This document shows positions 20,448 through 27,310 of a DNA stretch of 29,203 nucleotides, one piece after another (within the stretch, counting starts at the first letter, position 1; each line of letters begins with the position of its first letter). The stretch comes from a virus. The stretch spans positions 1 to 29,203 of IMG/VR virus record IMGVR_UViG_3300009161_000169. One strand, given 5' to 3'. The notes beneath the pieces were generated by a model. It worked only from the letters and a program-made list of their open reading frames with translations, had not been told where the DNA came from and ran no database searches. The position numbers and the translations under genes are program-made.

Positions 20448-21376
20448 ACGACCTCCTCGTTGAGAAGTACCGCCCACAGAAGGTGTCCGACTGCGTACTC
20501 CCCGAGTCGCTGACCGACACCTTCACCGACATCGTCAGGTCGGGCGAGATTCCGAACATGATCCTCTGCGGGGGCGCAGGGTGCGGGAAGACCACGGTCG
20601 CCCGAGCGGTGTGCGACGAACTCGGGCGTGATGTCCTGTTCATCAACGCATCCGAGGACGGCGGCATCGACACCCTACGCACCCGCATCAGGCAGTTCGC
20701 CTCGACCGTCTCAATGAACGGCGGTCTGAAGGTGGTCATCCTCGACGAGGCGGACTACCTGAACCCCCAATCGACGCAGCCCGCCCTCCGTGGGTTCATG
20801 GAGGAGTTCAGTCGCAACTGCCGCTTCATACTGACCTGCAACTTCAAGAACAGGATCATCGACCCGCTGCACTCCCGCTGCACCGCCATCGACTTCAGGA
20901 TTCCCCCGAAAGAGAAGGCGAGGATGGCGAAGCAGTTCCTCACGAGGCTCAGGGGCATCCTCGACACCGAGAAGGTCGCCTACGAGGAGCGTGTCCTCGT
21001 CGAGGTCATCATCAAGCACTTCCCCGACTTCCGCCGTGTCCTCAACGAGGTGCAGCGGTACTCGTCCTCGGGGGCGATTGATGCGGGCATCCTCGTGTCA
21101 GCCGACATCTCCATGGATGCCCTCATCAAGGCTCTGAAGTCCAAGTCCTTCTCGGACATCCGCAGGTGGGTGGTGGACAACGCCGACAAGGACACCGCCC
21201 ATGTGTTCCGCAGGATGTACGAGACTCTGATTGAGTCGCTCCAACCCTCCTCCGTCCCACAGGTTGTCCTGACACTCGCCGACTACCAGCACAAGGCGGC
21301 GTTCGCAGCGGATCGGGAACTCAACCTTGCCGCCTGTTGCGTGATGCTTGCCTCGGAATGCACCTTCAAGACCTAA
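20444..21376 (+). CDS. 44: Clamp-loader large subunit (T4 gp44-like AAA+ ATPase)
   Basis: The product has 310 residues; T4 gp44 has 319. WxEKYRP-like LVEKYRPQKVSDCVLP at the start, Walker A GGAGCGKTT (43-51), Walker B VVILDEAD (97-104), and the SRC arginine-finger motif (144-146) are all present. A C-terminal helical domain follows for oligomer contact. With gp62 it opens and loads the gp45 ring at primer ends using ATP. It overlaps the preceding methyltransferase by ATGA. Unusually, a gene behind a late promoter separates it from gp62. Confidence 0.93.
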   Translation: MNDLLVEKYRPQKVSDCVLPESLTDTFTDIVRSGEIPNMILCGGAGCGKTTVARAVCDELGRDVLFINASEDGGIDTLRTRIRQFASTVSMNGGLKVVILDEADYLNPQSTQPALRGFMEEFSRNCRFILTCNFKNRIIDPLHSRCTAIDFRIPPKEKARMAKQFLTRLRGILDTEKVAYEERVLVEVIIKHFPDFRRVLNEVQRYSSSGAIDAGILVSADISMDALIKALKSKSFSDIRRWVVDNADKDTAHVFRRMYETLIESLQPSSVPQVVLTLADYQHKAAFAADRELNLAACCVMLASECTFKT

Positions 21377-21379
21377 ATA
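21374..21379 (+). promoter_or_regulatory. T4-type late promoter TAAATA
   Basis: It overlaps the stop of gp44 and lies 25 bases before the ATG at 21404. It could give late expression of that gene inside the otherwise early replisome operon. Confidence 0.5.
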
Positions 21380-21403
21380 CGGTCGTTGAAGGGGGGACAT
21401 CCG

Positions 21404-22135
21404 ATGCTTGTGAAGAGCCTCAACGATCTTTCGATCTCCATCCATGAGATAGGGAAGAGGTATTCCATACAGTCCTACATCGATGAGTTCAGAGAATCGC
21501 TCACCAACGAGGTGAATCCCAACTTCTGGAAGAACATCGATGAGAACATCAGGGTCACATCGGTGGGGGAAGTCGTCAATCCCCTTGAGAAGATAATGAT
21601 GTTGAGTGGGATCATCTCGGACGACGAGTTGGAGAAGGTCTCCAAGATCAACCAAAGACTCAACAAGAAGTACGGTTACATCGACTTCATCAGGGAATGC
21701 AGCAACGCCCGACAGGAGTTCCTCCGTGAGAGGCGTTCCTACTTCTCCATGAAGGTCGCCAACATGCACAGCGAGGACTCGGGCAACGGTGGACTCGGGA
21801 CATACTTCGAGGTGACGGGCATGACGGATGTGATGCTCGCCGAGTGGCTGGATGCGGCTTTGGAAAAGGTCTATCCCAACCACATCGACATCGAATACGA
21901 GGATATTGGCGGCAAGAAGGCGAAGACCAAGATCGCCCATAGGATCTGCGTGGTGAGCAAGGATTATGTCGAGGCTCCGCTGATCGACCGCTACCACGGA
22001 TCGAACGCCTACGACCAATTCCTCCTGCACTCGGCATACGACATCAAGAAGAGGAAGTGGATCTACATCCCGATGCGGCTCATCGTGAGCATGCGCTCGG
22101 ACGACATCAATCTCGACGGAGTGAACCTTCTATGA
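21404..22135 (+). CDS. Unknown protein between clamp-loader subunits, late promoter
   Basis: The product has 243 residues from ATG 21404 with a strong AAGGGGGG ribosome site; a TTG at 21386 is less likely. The N-terminus MLVKSLNDLSISIHEIGKRY is not a recognised leader. Sequence such as ITGMTDVMLAEW-like and DIEYEDIGGKKAKTKIAHRI suggests a folded alpha/beta protein. No family is recognised. Its stop overlaps the gp62 start (ATGA at 22132), so gp62 translation is coupled to it, yet it has its own late promoter. It could be a structural protein inserted into the replication operon. Confidence 0.6.
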   Translation: MLVKSLNDLSISIHEIGKRYSIQSYIDEFRESLTNEVNPNFWKNIDENIRVTSVGEVVNPLEKIMMLSGIISDDELEKVSKINQRLNKKYGYIDFIRECSNARQEFLRERRSYFSMKVANMHSEDSGNGGLGTYFEVTGMTDVMLAEWLDAALEKVYPNHIDIEYEDIGGKKAKTKIAHRICVVSKDYVEAPLIDRYHGSNAYDQFLLHSAYDIKKRKWIYIPMRLIVSMRSDDINLDGVNLL

Positions 22136-22533
22136 CGGCGAGACTCTCCCCCTTCGACTTCATCAAGAGCATCAACGAGAAGACGGGGAACCTGATGGAG
22201 GCAAGTCCCGACTGCGAAAGGGATTACACCCCCTTCGTAGTCAACCGTGGTCTTTCGTTCAGTCCCGACACGGTGTTGTATGCGAACGAGATGAACTGTC
22301 TTCCCTTCACTGATAGGAGGATGCAGTACGACTATCTCTATGCCACGGTCAGGAGGAGGAAGAGGTACGACAAGTGGATTAAGCCCGAGGAAGGGGACAA
22401 CGAACTTACCGATGCGGTGATGTTCCGCTACAAGGTCAGTCACCGAAGGGCTTTGGAGTACATCGGGATGATGGATGAGGAGATGAAGCGGTCGATGGTG
22501 ACCGCCAAGGGTGGTTCCAAGGACGCTAAATAA
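22132..22533 (+). CDS. 62: Clamp-loader small subunit (gp62-like, short form)
   Basis: The product has 133 residues, shorter than T4 gp62 (187) but like the short form of marine T4-like phages. The diagnostic segment YTPFVVNRGLSFSPDTVLYA, then ANEMN, then the RRRKRYDKW block, is present. It partners gp44 in loading gp45. It is coupled to the upstream gene by ATGA. The TAAATA at its 3' end lies in front of regA. Confidence 0.85.
   Translation: MTARLSPFDFIKSINEKTGNLMEASPDCERDYTPFVVNRGLSFSPDTVLYANEMNCLPFTDRRMQYDYLYATVRRRKRYDKWIKPEEGDNELTDAVMFRYKVSHRRALEYIGMMDEEMKRSMVTAKGGSKDAK
22527..22532 (+). promoter_or_regulatory. TAAATA upstream of regA
   Basis: This is a late-promoter-like hexamer overlapping the gp62 stop, 33 bases before the regA start. 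It may give late synthesis of RegA; chance occurrence is possible because it is formed by AAA-TAA at the gene end. Confidence 0.35.
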
Positions 22534-22564
22534 CTCCTGTTTCATTATCAGAGAGTTATGCACC

Positions 22565-22975
22565 GTGGAAGACATCGTAGACAGCCTCGTGGAGGTGAAC
22601 CTTCCCTCCCCTGAGAACTTCTTGAAGGTAAAGGAGACCCTGACGAGAATCGGGATCTCCTCCAAGACCGAGAAGAAGTTGTGGCAGTCCTGCCACATCC
22701 TGCACAAGCGGGGGAAGTACTACATCGTCCACTTCAAGGAACTTTTCCTACTAGACGGTCTTGAGACGGATTTCTCCGACTCGGACAAGGGCAGGAGGAA
22801 CACCATCACCAACCTGCTTGAGCAATGGGGTCTCGTCAAGGTGGTCGATCCCGAGAGGACGAAGGATCCCTCATGCTCGATCAGCCACTTCAAGATCCTC
22901 TCCTTCGGTGAGAAGGGCGAGTGGGAACTGATTCCGAAGTATCGCATAGGTGTCCGCAAGAAAACACCCGAGTGA
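22565..22975 (+). CDS. regA: RegA-like translational repressor
   Basis: The product has 136 residues from GTG 22565, preceded by GAGAG. A GTG at 22589 would match the T4 start more closely but has no ribosome site. Matches to T4 RegA by eye are FLKVKETLTRIGI, SCHILHKRGKYYIVHFKE, the LLEQWGLVKVV region, and a C-terminal WELIPKYRIG. RegA binds the start regions of early mRNAs and blocks their translation, in T4 including its own and those of genes 44 and 45. Its place between gp62 and the polymerase region is the T4 order. Confidence 0.9.
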   Translation: MEDIVDSLVEVNLPSPENFLKVKETLTRIGISSKTEKKLWQSCHILHKRGKYYIVHFKELFLLDGLETDFSDSDKGRRNTITNLLEQWGLVKVVDPERTKDPSCSISHFKILSFGEKGEWELIPKYRIGVRKKTPE

Positions 22976-22994
22976 TGTCGAAGAACACTACAGA

Positions 22995-23531
22995 ATGAGA
23001 CATGCGACCCTCGGCTACAAAGCCCTCCATCTCGAAGCCTTCGTTCCCACCTACGCCACCTCGGGCAGCGCATGCTTCGACATCCGTGTCTGTCTCCCAT
23101 CGGGACACAGGACAGTCGATGTATGGACGGCGGCGAATATCCCTTCCCGTGCGATGGCTTTCCTCGATCCCATGACGGGATCGACTGATGCGGTGCTTCG
23201 CCTTGAGTCGGGCGACCGTGCCCTGCTCCCGACCCAACTGATCCTCAACATCCCCGAAGGATTCTCCGTGCGGCTGCACATGCGCTCGGGACTCGCCATC
23301 AAGGGCGGTCTCATGCTGTCCAACTGCGAGGGGGTCATCGACTCCGACTACACACAGCAACTCATGGTTCCCGTGACCAACACGGCGAGATCGGCGATCA
23401 GGATCAACCATGCGGACAGGATTTGCCAAGGGGAGATCGTCGAGAACATCCACGCCGAATTCGTGCCTATGGGGGAAATCCCCACGAAGGGCGACCGCAC
23501 GGGCGGCTTCGGCTCCACAGGAAAGGCTTGA
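22995..23531 (+). CDS. dut: dUTP pyrophosphatase
   Basis: The product has 178 residues. All five trimeric-dUTPase motifs are visible: SGSACFDI (23-30), RSGLAIKGG (97-105), GVIDSDYTQQL (113-123), ADRICQGEI (140-148) and GGFGSTG (170-176). The enzyme converts dUTP to dUMP and pyrophosphate, which keeps uracil out of phage DNA and feeds dTMP synthesis. In motif III the usual RGE is TQQ, a mild variation. It is three bases upstream of the next gene and part of the replication operon. Confidence 0.93.
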   Translation: MRHATLGYKALHLEAFVPTYATSGSACFDIRVCLPSGHRTVDVWTAANIPSRAMAFLDPMTGSTDAVLRLESGDRALLPTQLILNIPEGFSVRLHMRSGLAIKGGLMLSNCEGVIDSDYTQQLMVPVTNTARSAIRINHADRICQGEIVENIHAEFVPMGEIPTKGDRTGGFGSTGKA

Positions 23532-23533
23532 AC

Positions 23534-23980
23534 ATGAACCGTGAACAACTACTGAAGAACCACGAGAGGCTCTGCACGACCGCACTCAACCTGATGAGGA
23601 GGAAGAACCACGACTATGCGGGTCGTGGGGGCGAGTCCCCGTTCGCCAACTTCACCCGCTGCGAGGGCATGGGCATCTGCTCCACCGAGCAGGGCTTCCT
23701 CGTGAGGATGACCGACAAGATGAGCCGACTGTCCTCGTTCATCGAAGCGGGTACGCTTCAGGTGAAGGACGAGTCGGTCGAGGACACCATCCTCGACATC
23801 ATCAACTACGCCGTCCTGTTCCAATCGTTTCTTCAGGAGAAGAAGGAGAGCCATGATCCCGTCGAGCATGATCGCAACGCTGTACCTTTGCACAATCATC
23901 TTCCCGCCACCGTCACTACGGATGTTCGACTCGGTTCGTTCCGCAACGGTCTGCTCGTCAGCCGTGCAGAGGGGGCGTGA
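23534..23980 (+). CDS. DUF1599-like nucleotide-modification-associated protein
   Basis: The product has 148 residues. RRKNHDYAGRGGESPFANF, RMTDKMSRLSSFI, VEDTILDIINYAVL match DUF1599, also called nucleotide modification associated domain 1, an all-alpha fold related to MazG-type pyrophosphohydrolases. The catalytic-type acidic residues E and D of the last helix are present. Members may hydrolyse or sort nucleotides in phages with altered DNA. The last 35 residues (after about 113) look unstructured, and a small frame in another phase overlaps them. It lies between dut and methyltransferases. Confidence 0.75.
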   Translation: MNREQLLKNHERLCTTALNLMRRKNHDYAGRGGESPFANFTRCEGMGICSTEQGFLVRMTDKMSRLSSFIEAGTLQVKDESVEDTILDIINYAVLFQSFLQEKKESHDPVEHDRNAVPLHNHLPATVTTDVRLGSFRNGLLVSRAEGA

Positions 23981-24029
23981 ATGTCGCAGGAACGAGTCGT
24001 CATCGAACTTGGGGGAACTGTTCGAGTGA
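23853..24029 (+). CDS. Candidate 58-residue overlapping protein
   Basis: AGAAGGAG lies four bases before ATG 23853, a better ribosome site than that of the methyltransferase at 23981. The product begins MIPSSMIATLYLCTIIFPPP, a hydrophobic start like a membrane anchor or signal, then is basic and cysteine-containing. It overlaps the end of the DUF1599-like gene and the start of the methyltransferase in the third phase. Coding is unproven; the alternative is a chance frame in GC-rich DNA. Confidence 0.3.
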   Translation: MIPSSMIATLYLCTIIFPPPSLRMFDSVRSATVCSSAVQRGRECRRNESSSNLGELFE

Positions 24030-24772
24030 ACTACGAGGTCTTCAACTCCGATGCCATCGACTTCATGGTCGGTGAGCCTTCCGACAAGTACGACTTCATC
24101 TACCTCGACCCGCCGTACTACTGCGACAGGGACTTCGGGGAGTTCAGCGACAAGTGGAACAGCATCGAACACTACATGGGGATGCTGATCTCGACCTTCG
24201 TACAGGCACGGCGCATCCTCAAGCCCCACGGCAACCTGTGCGTCCATGTCGATTGGCATGCCTCCCACCGTGTGAGAGTGTCCCTTGAGAACATCTTCCT
24301 CCCGAGGAACTTCCGCAACGAGATCATTTGGTGCTACGCCTCGGGCGGGGCATCGAAGCGTCATTTCTCACGGAAGCACGACAACCTGTTCGTCTATGCC
24401 AAGGATGCCGACCTCTGCCGCTTCAACCTGATCCGTGAGCCGTACCCGAGGGACTACAGCGGCAGAGAGGGGTTCCATCCCGATGGTCGCATTATGAACG
24501 ATTGGTGGCAGATCGGCATCCTCTCCACCACGGCGAAGGAGCGGAACGGCTACCCCACACAGAAACCTTTGGGACTGTTGGAGAGGTTGGTAAAAGCCTA
24601 CACGGATGAGGGCGATCTAGTGCTAGACCCCATGTGCGGCTCGGGCACGACCGTGGAGGCGGCTTTGCGCCTCGGCAGGAATGTGGTCGGCGTGGACAGC
24701 AATCCAAACGCCGTCCTCATCACCAAGGATCGTGCGGAGAGGTGCATGGGTCTGTTTGGACTCATGCAATGA
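23981..24772 (+). CDS. DPPY-type DNA methyltransferase
   Basis: The product has 263 residues. LDPPYYCDRDFG (motif IV, residues 42-53) followed by RNEIIWCYASGG, RKHDNLFVYAKD, a PTQKPLGLLERLV helix and motif I DPMCGSGTTVEAA define a beta-class N6-adenine methyltransferase. It is not a close paralogue of the SPPY genes here. It starts directly after the DUF1599-like stop (TGA-ATG) and ends with an ATGA overlap into the next methyltransferase. No restriction endonuclease is nearby, so it is an orphan enzyme, probably for self-protection or regulation. Confidence 0.88.
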   Translation: MSQERVVIELGGTVRVNYEVFNSDAIDFMVGEPSDKYDFIYLDPPYYCDRDFGEFSDKWNSIEHYMGMLISTFVQARRILKPHGNLCVHVDWHASHRVRVSLENIFLPRNFRNEIIWCYASGGASKRHFSRKHDNLFVYAKDADLCRFNLIREPYPRDYSGREGFHPDGRIMNDWWQIGILSTTAKERNGYPTQKPLGLLERLVKAYTDEGDLVLDPMCGSGTTVEAALRLGRNVVGVDSNPNAVLITKDRAERCMGLFGLMQ

Positions 24773-25740
24773 CCAAAGACCACCGCTACATTATCATCGA
24801 AGGCGACTGCATCAAGGGAATGGCTACGCTTCCTGACGGCTGCGTCCACACCTGCGTCACTTCGCCTCCTTATTGGGGCTTGCGTGATTACGGTCACGAC
24901 GATCAGATCGGGGCGGAGAAGACCCCCGAAGCGTATGTTGAGAACATTATCAATGTGTTCCGTGAGGTCAAGCGTGTCCTCCGTGACGATGGCACGGTGT
25001 GGCTCAACTTGGGGGATAGTTATGCTAGGAATGGTGGTGGTGTTGAATCTCGTATGAACAGTATTGATAAAATGGGTGTGGGGCAAAAAGCAACTTATTT
25101 GGCGGGTGCAATGCAAACCATCAACAAAGTACCATTTGGTCTTAAATCAAAAGACCTCATAGGCATCCCGTGGCGTGTTGCCTTCGCCCTCCAAGCAGAC
25201 GGGTGGTACTTGCGTCAGGACATCATATGGCATAAGCCCAATCCCATGCCTGAAAGCGTGACCGACCGCTGCACCAAGGCACACGAATACATCTTCCTGC
25301 TTGCCAAGTCGCAGAGGTACTACTACGACAACGATGTGATCAAGGAAGCGGCCACGACTGCTCCTGCCAAGCGGGACAAGGCGGGTGAGGGCTACCAAGC
25401 CGATTACCCCCACGGGGATCGTTTCTCCGAAGGTGAGCGAGTGTGGGGTGCTGACAACAAGAAGAACAAGCGTTCTGTGTGGACTGTGACCACGAAGCCG
25501 TTCCGTGGCGCACACTTTGCCACCTTCCCGCCCGATCTCATCGAACCGTGTGTCCTTGCGGGATGCCCTGAAGGCGGGACGGTCTTTGATCCATTCACGG
25601 GCAGCGGAACCACCTGTGTCGTTGCTCTGAACAACAACCGACGATTCGTTGGAACCGAACTGAACCCCGAGTACATCAAGATCGCAACCGAACGAATCTC
25701 CGACGAGGCACCGATGAGCCTCATGGATGTGATGGAATGA
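24769..25740 (+). CDS. SPPY-type DNA methyltransferase, paralogue 2
   Basis: The product has 323 residues. The same frame as the gene at 19461: TSPPYWGLRDYG, LRDDGTVWLNLGDSY, the IPWRVAFALQADGWYLRQDI block and DPFTGSGTT. The patch after GDSY (starting ARNGGG) and the patch after IKE differ from the other two copies, and the first patch is AT-richer than its flanks. It overlaps neighbours on both sides by ATGA, in tandem with paralogue 3. Expected to methylate a different site from its paralogues. Confidence 0.88.
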   Translation: MTKDHRYIIIEGDCIKGMATLPDGCVHTCVTSPPYWGLRDYGHDDQIGAEKTPEAYVENIINVFREVKRVLRDDGTVWLNLGDSYARNGGGVESRMNSIDKMGVGQKATYLAGAMQTINKVPFGLKSKDLIGIPWRVAFALQADGWYLRQDIIWHKPNPMPESVTDRCTKAHEYIFLLAKSQRYYYDNDVIKEAATTAPAKRDKAGEGYQADYPHGDRFSEGERVWGADNKKNKRSVWTVTTKPFRGAHFATFPPDLIEPCVLAGCPEGGTVFDPFTGSGTTCVVALNNNRRFVGTELNPEYIKIATERISDEAPMSLMDVME

Positions 25741-26684
25741 CTGAAGACCCCCGCTACAGGATCATTGAAGGCGACTGCATCAAGGGGATGAAGACCCTTC
25801 CTGAAGCCTCCGTTCAGACTTGCATCACCTCTCCTCCCTACTTTGGTCTGCGTGACTACGGGAACGGTGATCAGATCGGTCTTGAGGAGACTCCCGATCA
25901 GTATGTCGCCAAGATGGTCGAGGTGTTCCGTGAGGTTCGCCGTGTCCTGCGTGACGATGGCACCGTGTGGCTGAACTTGGGTGACTCATACTCCGCAGGA
26001 GGCAGGGGCGGGGGACAGGATGGAAGCATCCAACAGGGAAACAAGGGTTCCGTGACGGGAGCCGTATTCGGCACATGGAAGGTCGAAGGCTTCAAGAACA
26101 AGAATCTCTTGGGCATCCCGTGGCGTGTAGCCTTTGCGCTACAGGCTGACGGTTGGTACTTGAGGCAGGACATCATTTGGTCGAAGCCAAACCCGATGCC
26201 CGAGTCCGTCACCGACCGCTGCACCAAGGCGCATGAGTACATCTTCCTGCTCTCCAAGTCGCAGAAGTACTACTACGACCACGATGTCATCAAGGAACCC
26301 GCCGTTATGGCTTCGGGCAAGAGTGGCTTTGGTGGTCCCAAACTGAACAGTAATGAAAAGGCGCATACCAACGAACTCGGCAAGGCTTGGGAAAAGACAA
26401 CCACTCGCAACAAGCGTTCCGTGTGGACTGTGACCACGAAGCCGTTCCGTGGAGCGCACTTCGCCACCTTCCCAAAGGACTTGATCGAACCCTGTGTCCT
26501 AGCAGGATGCCCTGAAGGTGGGACCGTTCTTGATCCGTTCACGGGATCGGGAACGACCTGCGTCGTGTCCCTCAAGCACGGCAGGAATTTCATCGGAACC
26601 GAACTGAACCCCGAGTACATCAAGATCGCAACCGAACGAATCTCCGACGAGGCACCGATGAGCCTCACGGATGTGATGGAATGA
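25737..26684 (+). CDS. SPPY-type DNA methyltransferase, paralogue 3
   Basis: The product has 315 residues. Motif IV is TSPPYFGLRDYG (Phe instead of Trp). The two variable patches read SAGGRGGGQDGSIQQG and, later, MASGKSGFGGPKLNS, unlike copies 1 and 2. A stretch around 26126-26160 is almost identical in DNA to paralogue 1 near 19885, but differs from its direct neighbour, paralogue 2. That suggests gene conversion between distant copies. Likely specificity: cytosine-N4 at an unknown site. Confidence 0.88.
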   Translation: MTEDPRYRIIEGDCIKGMKTLPEASVQTCITSPPYFGLRDYGNGDQIGLEETPDQYVAKMVEVFREVRRVLRDDGTVWLNLGDSYSAGGRGGGQDGSIQQGNKGSVTGAVFGTWKVEGFKNKNLLGIPWRVAFALQADGWYLRQDIIWSKPNPMPESVTDRCTKAHEYIFLLSKSQKYYYDHDVIKEPAVMASGKSGFGGPKLNSNEKAHTNELGKAWEKTTTRNKRSVWTVTTKPFRGAHFATFPKDLIEPCVLAGCPEGGTVLDPFTGSGTTCVVSLKHGRNFIGTELNPEYIKIATERISDEAPMSLTDVME

Positions 26685-27310
26685 GCGATGAGCATCTCCT
26701 GATAAAGGTTCCCAACACCACCATCAAATCAAATGATGGGTTGTATGTTCTTGGGTCTACCAACGGTGATATAGTTCGCCCATCAACTCTCGAAGACATC
26801 CCATACATCCTAGATCTCACCAAAAAGGAAGCACACTCTCTTGGTTTCATTCCGAAGCCAGCATATGCTGCTGCCATTACGGGTATCAAAACAGGAAAGC
26901 GGTGGTCTAATGTGTGCAATGATAGAATGTGGGTATGCTCAAACAACGATGATCTTGTTGGGTTTGTGCTTGCATCTTTCGGTAATCCAAGAGGAGAGTC
27001 ACGCCGAGGAAAGATAGCGCAGATATGCATTCAATCCGATGCAAGAAAGTTCGAGCGAGGCAGGAACCTATTGGCTCATGTGATTGCGTATGGTGCGGGC
27101 AAAGGATGCAATGACTTTGGGTGTGGCTGTGCTGCCGATCTTGAATCGAATATCTTCTGGGCGGCAATGGGTTGGAACCCTGTGGGGGATCGAATGGGGA
27201 TATCGCATACCAACACATGGAAGCAGACGAGCAAGCGAGTGGTGAACCTATATGAATATGATGATCCGACTATCATTCGACCTGCAAATCTGAAAGACTT
27301 TTTACTATGA
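26681..27310 (+). CDS. GNAT-family acetyltransferase
   Basis: The product has 209 residues. The segment VRPSTLEDIPYILDLTKKEA is a typical GNAT start, and residues about 92-150 (LVGFVLASFG, AQICIQSDARKFERGRNLL, VIAYGAGKGC) form the acetyl-CoA site region, with the RxxGxG loop degenerate (RKFERGRNL). Phage relatives of this type are common, with targets unknown. Base composition is clearly AT-richer than the flanking methyltransferase and polymerase genes, suggesting recent acquisition. ATGA overlaps on both sides integrate it in the operon. Confidence 0.72.
   Translation: MSDEHLLIKVPNTTIKSNDGLYVLGSTNGDIVRPSTLEDIPYILDLTKKEAHSLGFIPKPAYAAAITGIKTGKRWSNVCNDRMWVCSNNDDLVGFVLASFGNPRGESRRGKIAQICIQSDARKFERGRNLLAHVIAYGAGKGCNDFGCGCAADLESNIFWAAMGWNPVGDRMGISHTNTWKQTSKRVVNLYEYDDPTIIRPANLKDFLL

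Noticed and set aside
19461-26684. Mobile element or homing endonuclease carrying the methyltransferases
   Set aside because: No transposase, endonuclease motif or terminal repeats are seen; the repeated DNA is inside the paralogous genes themselves.
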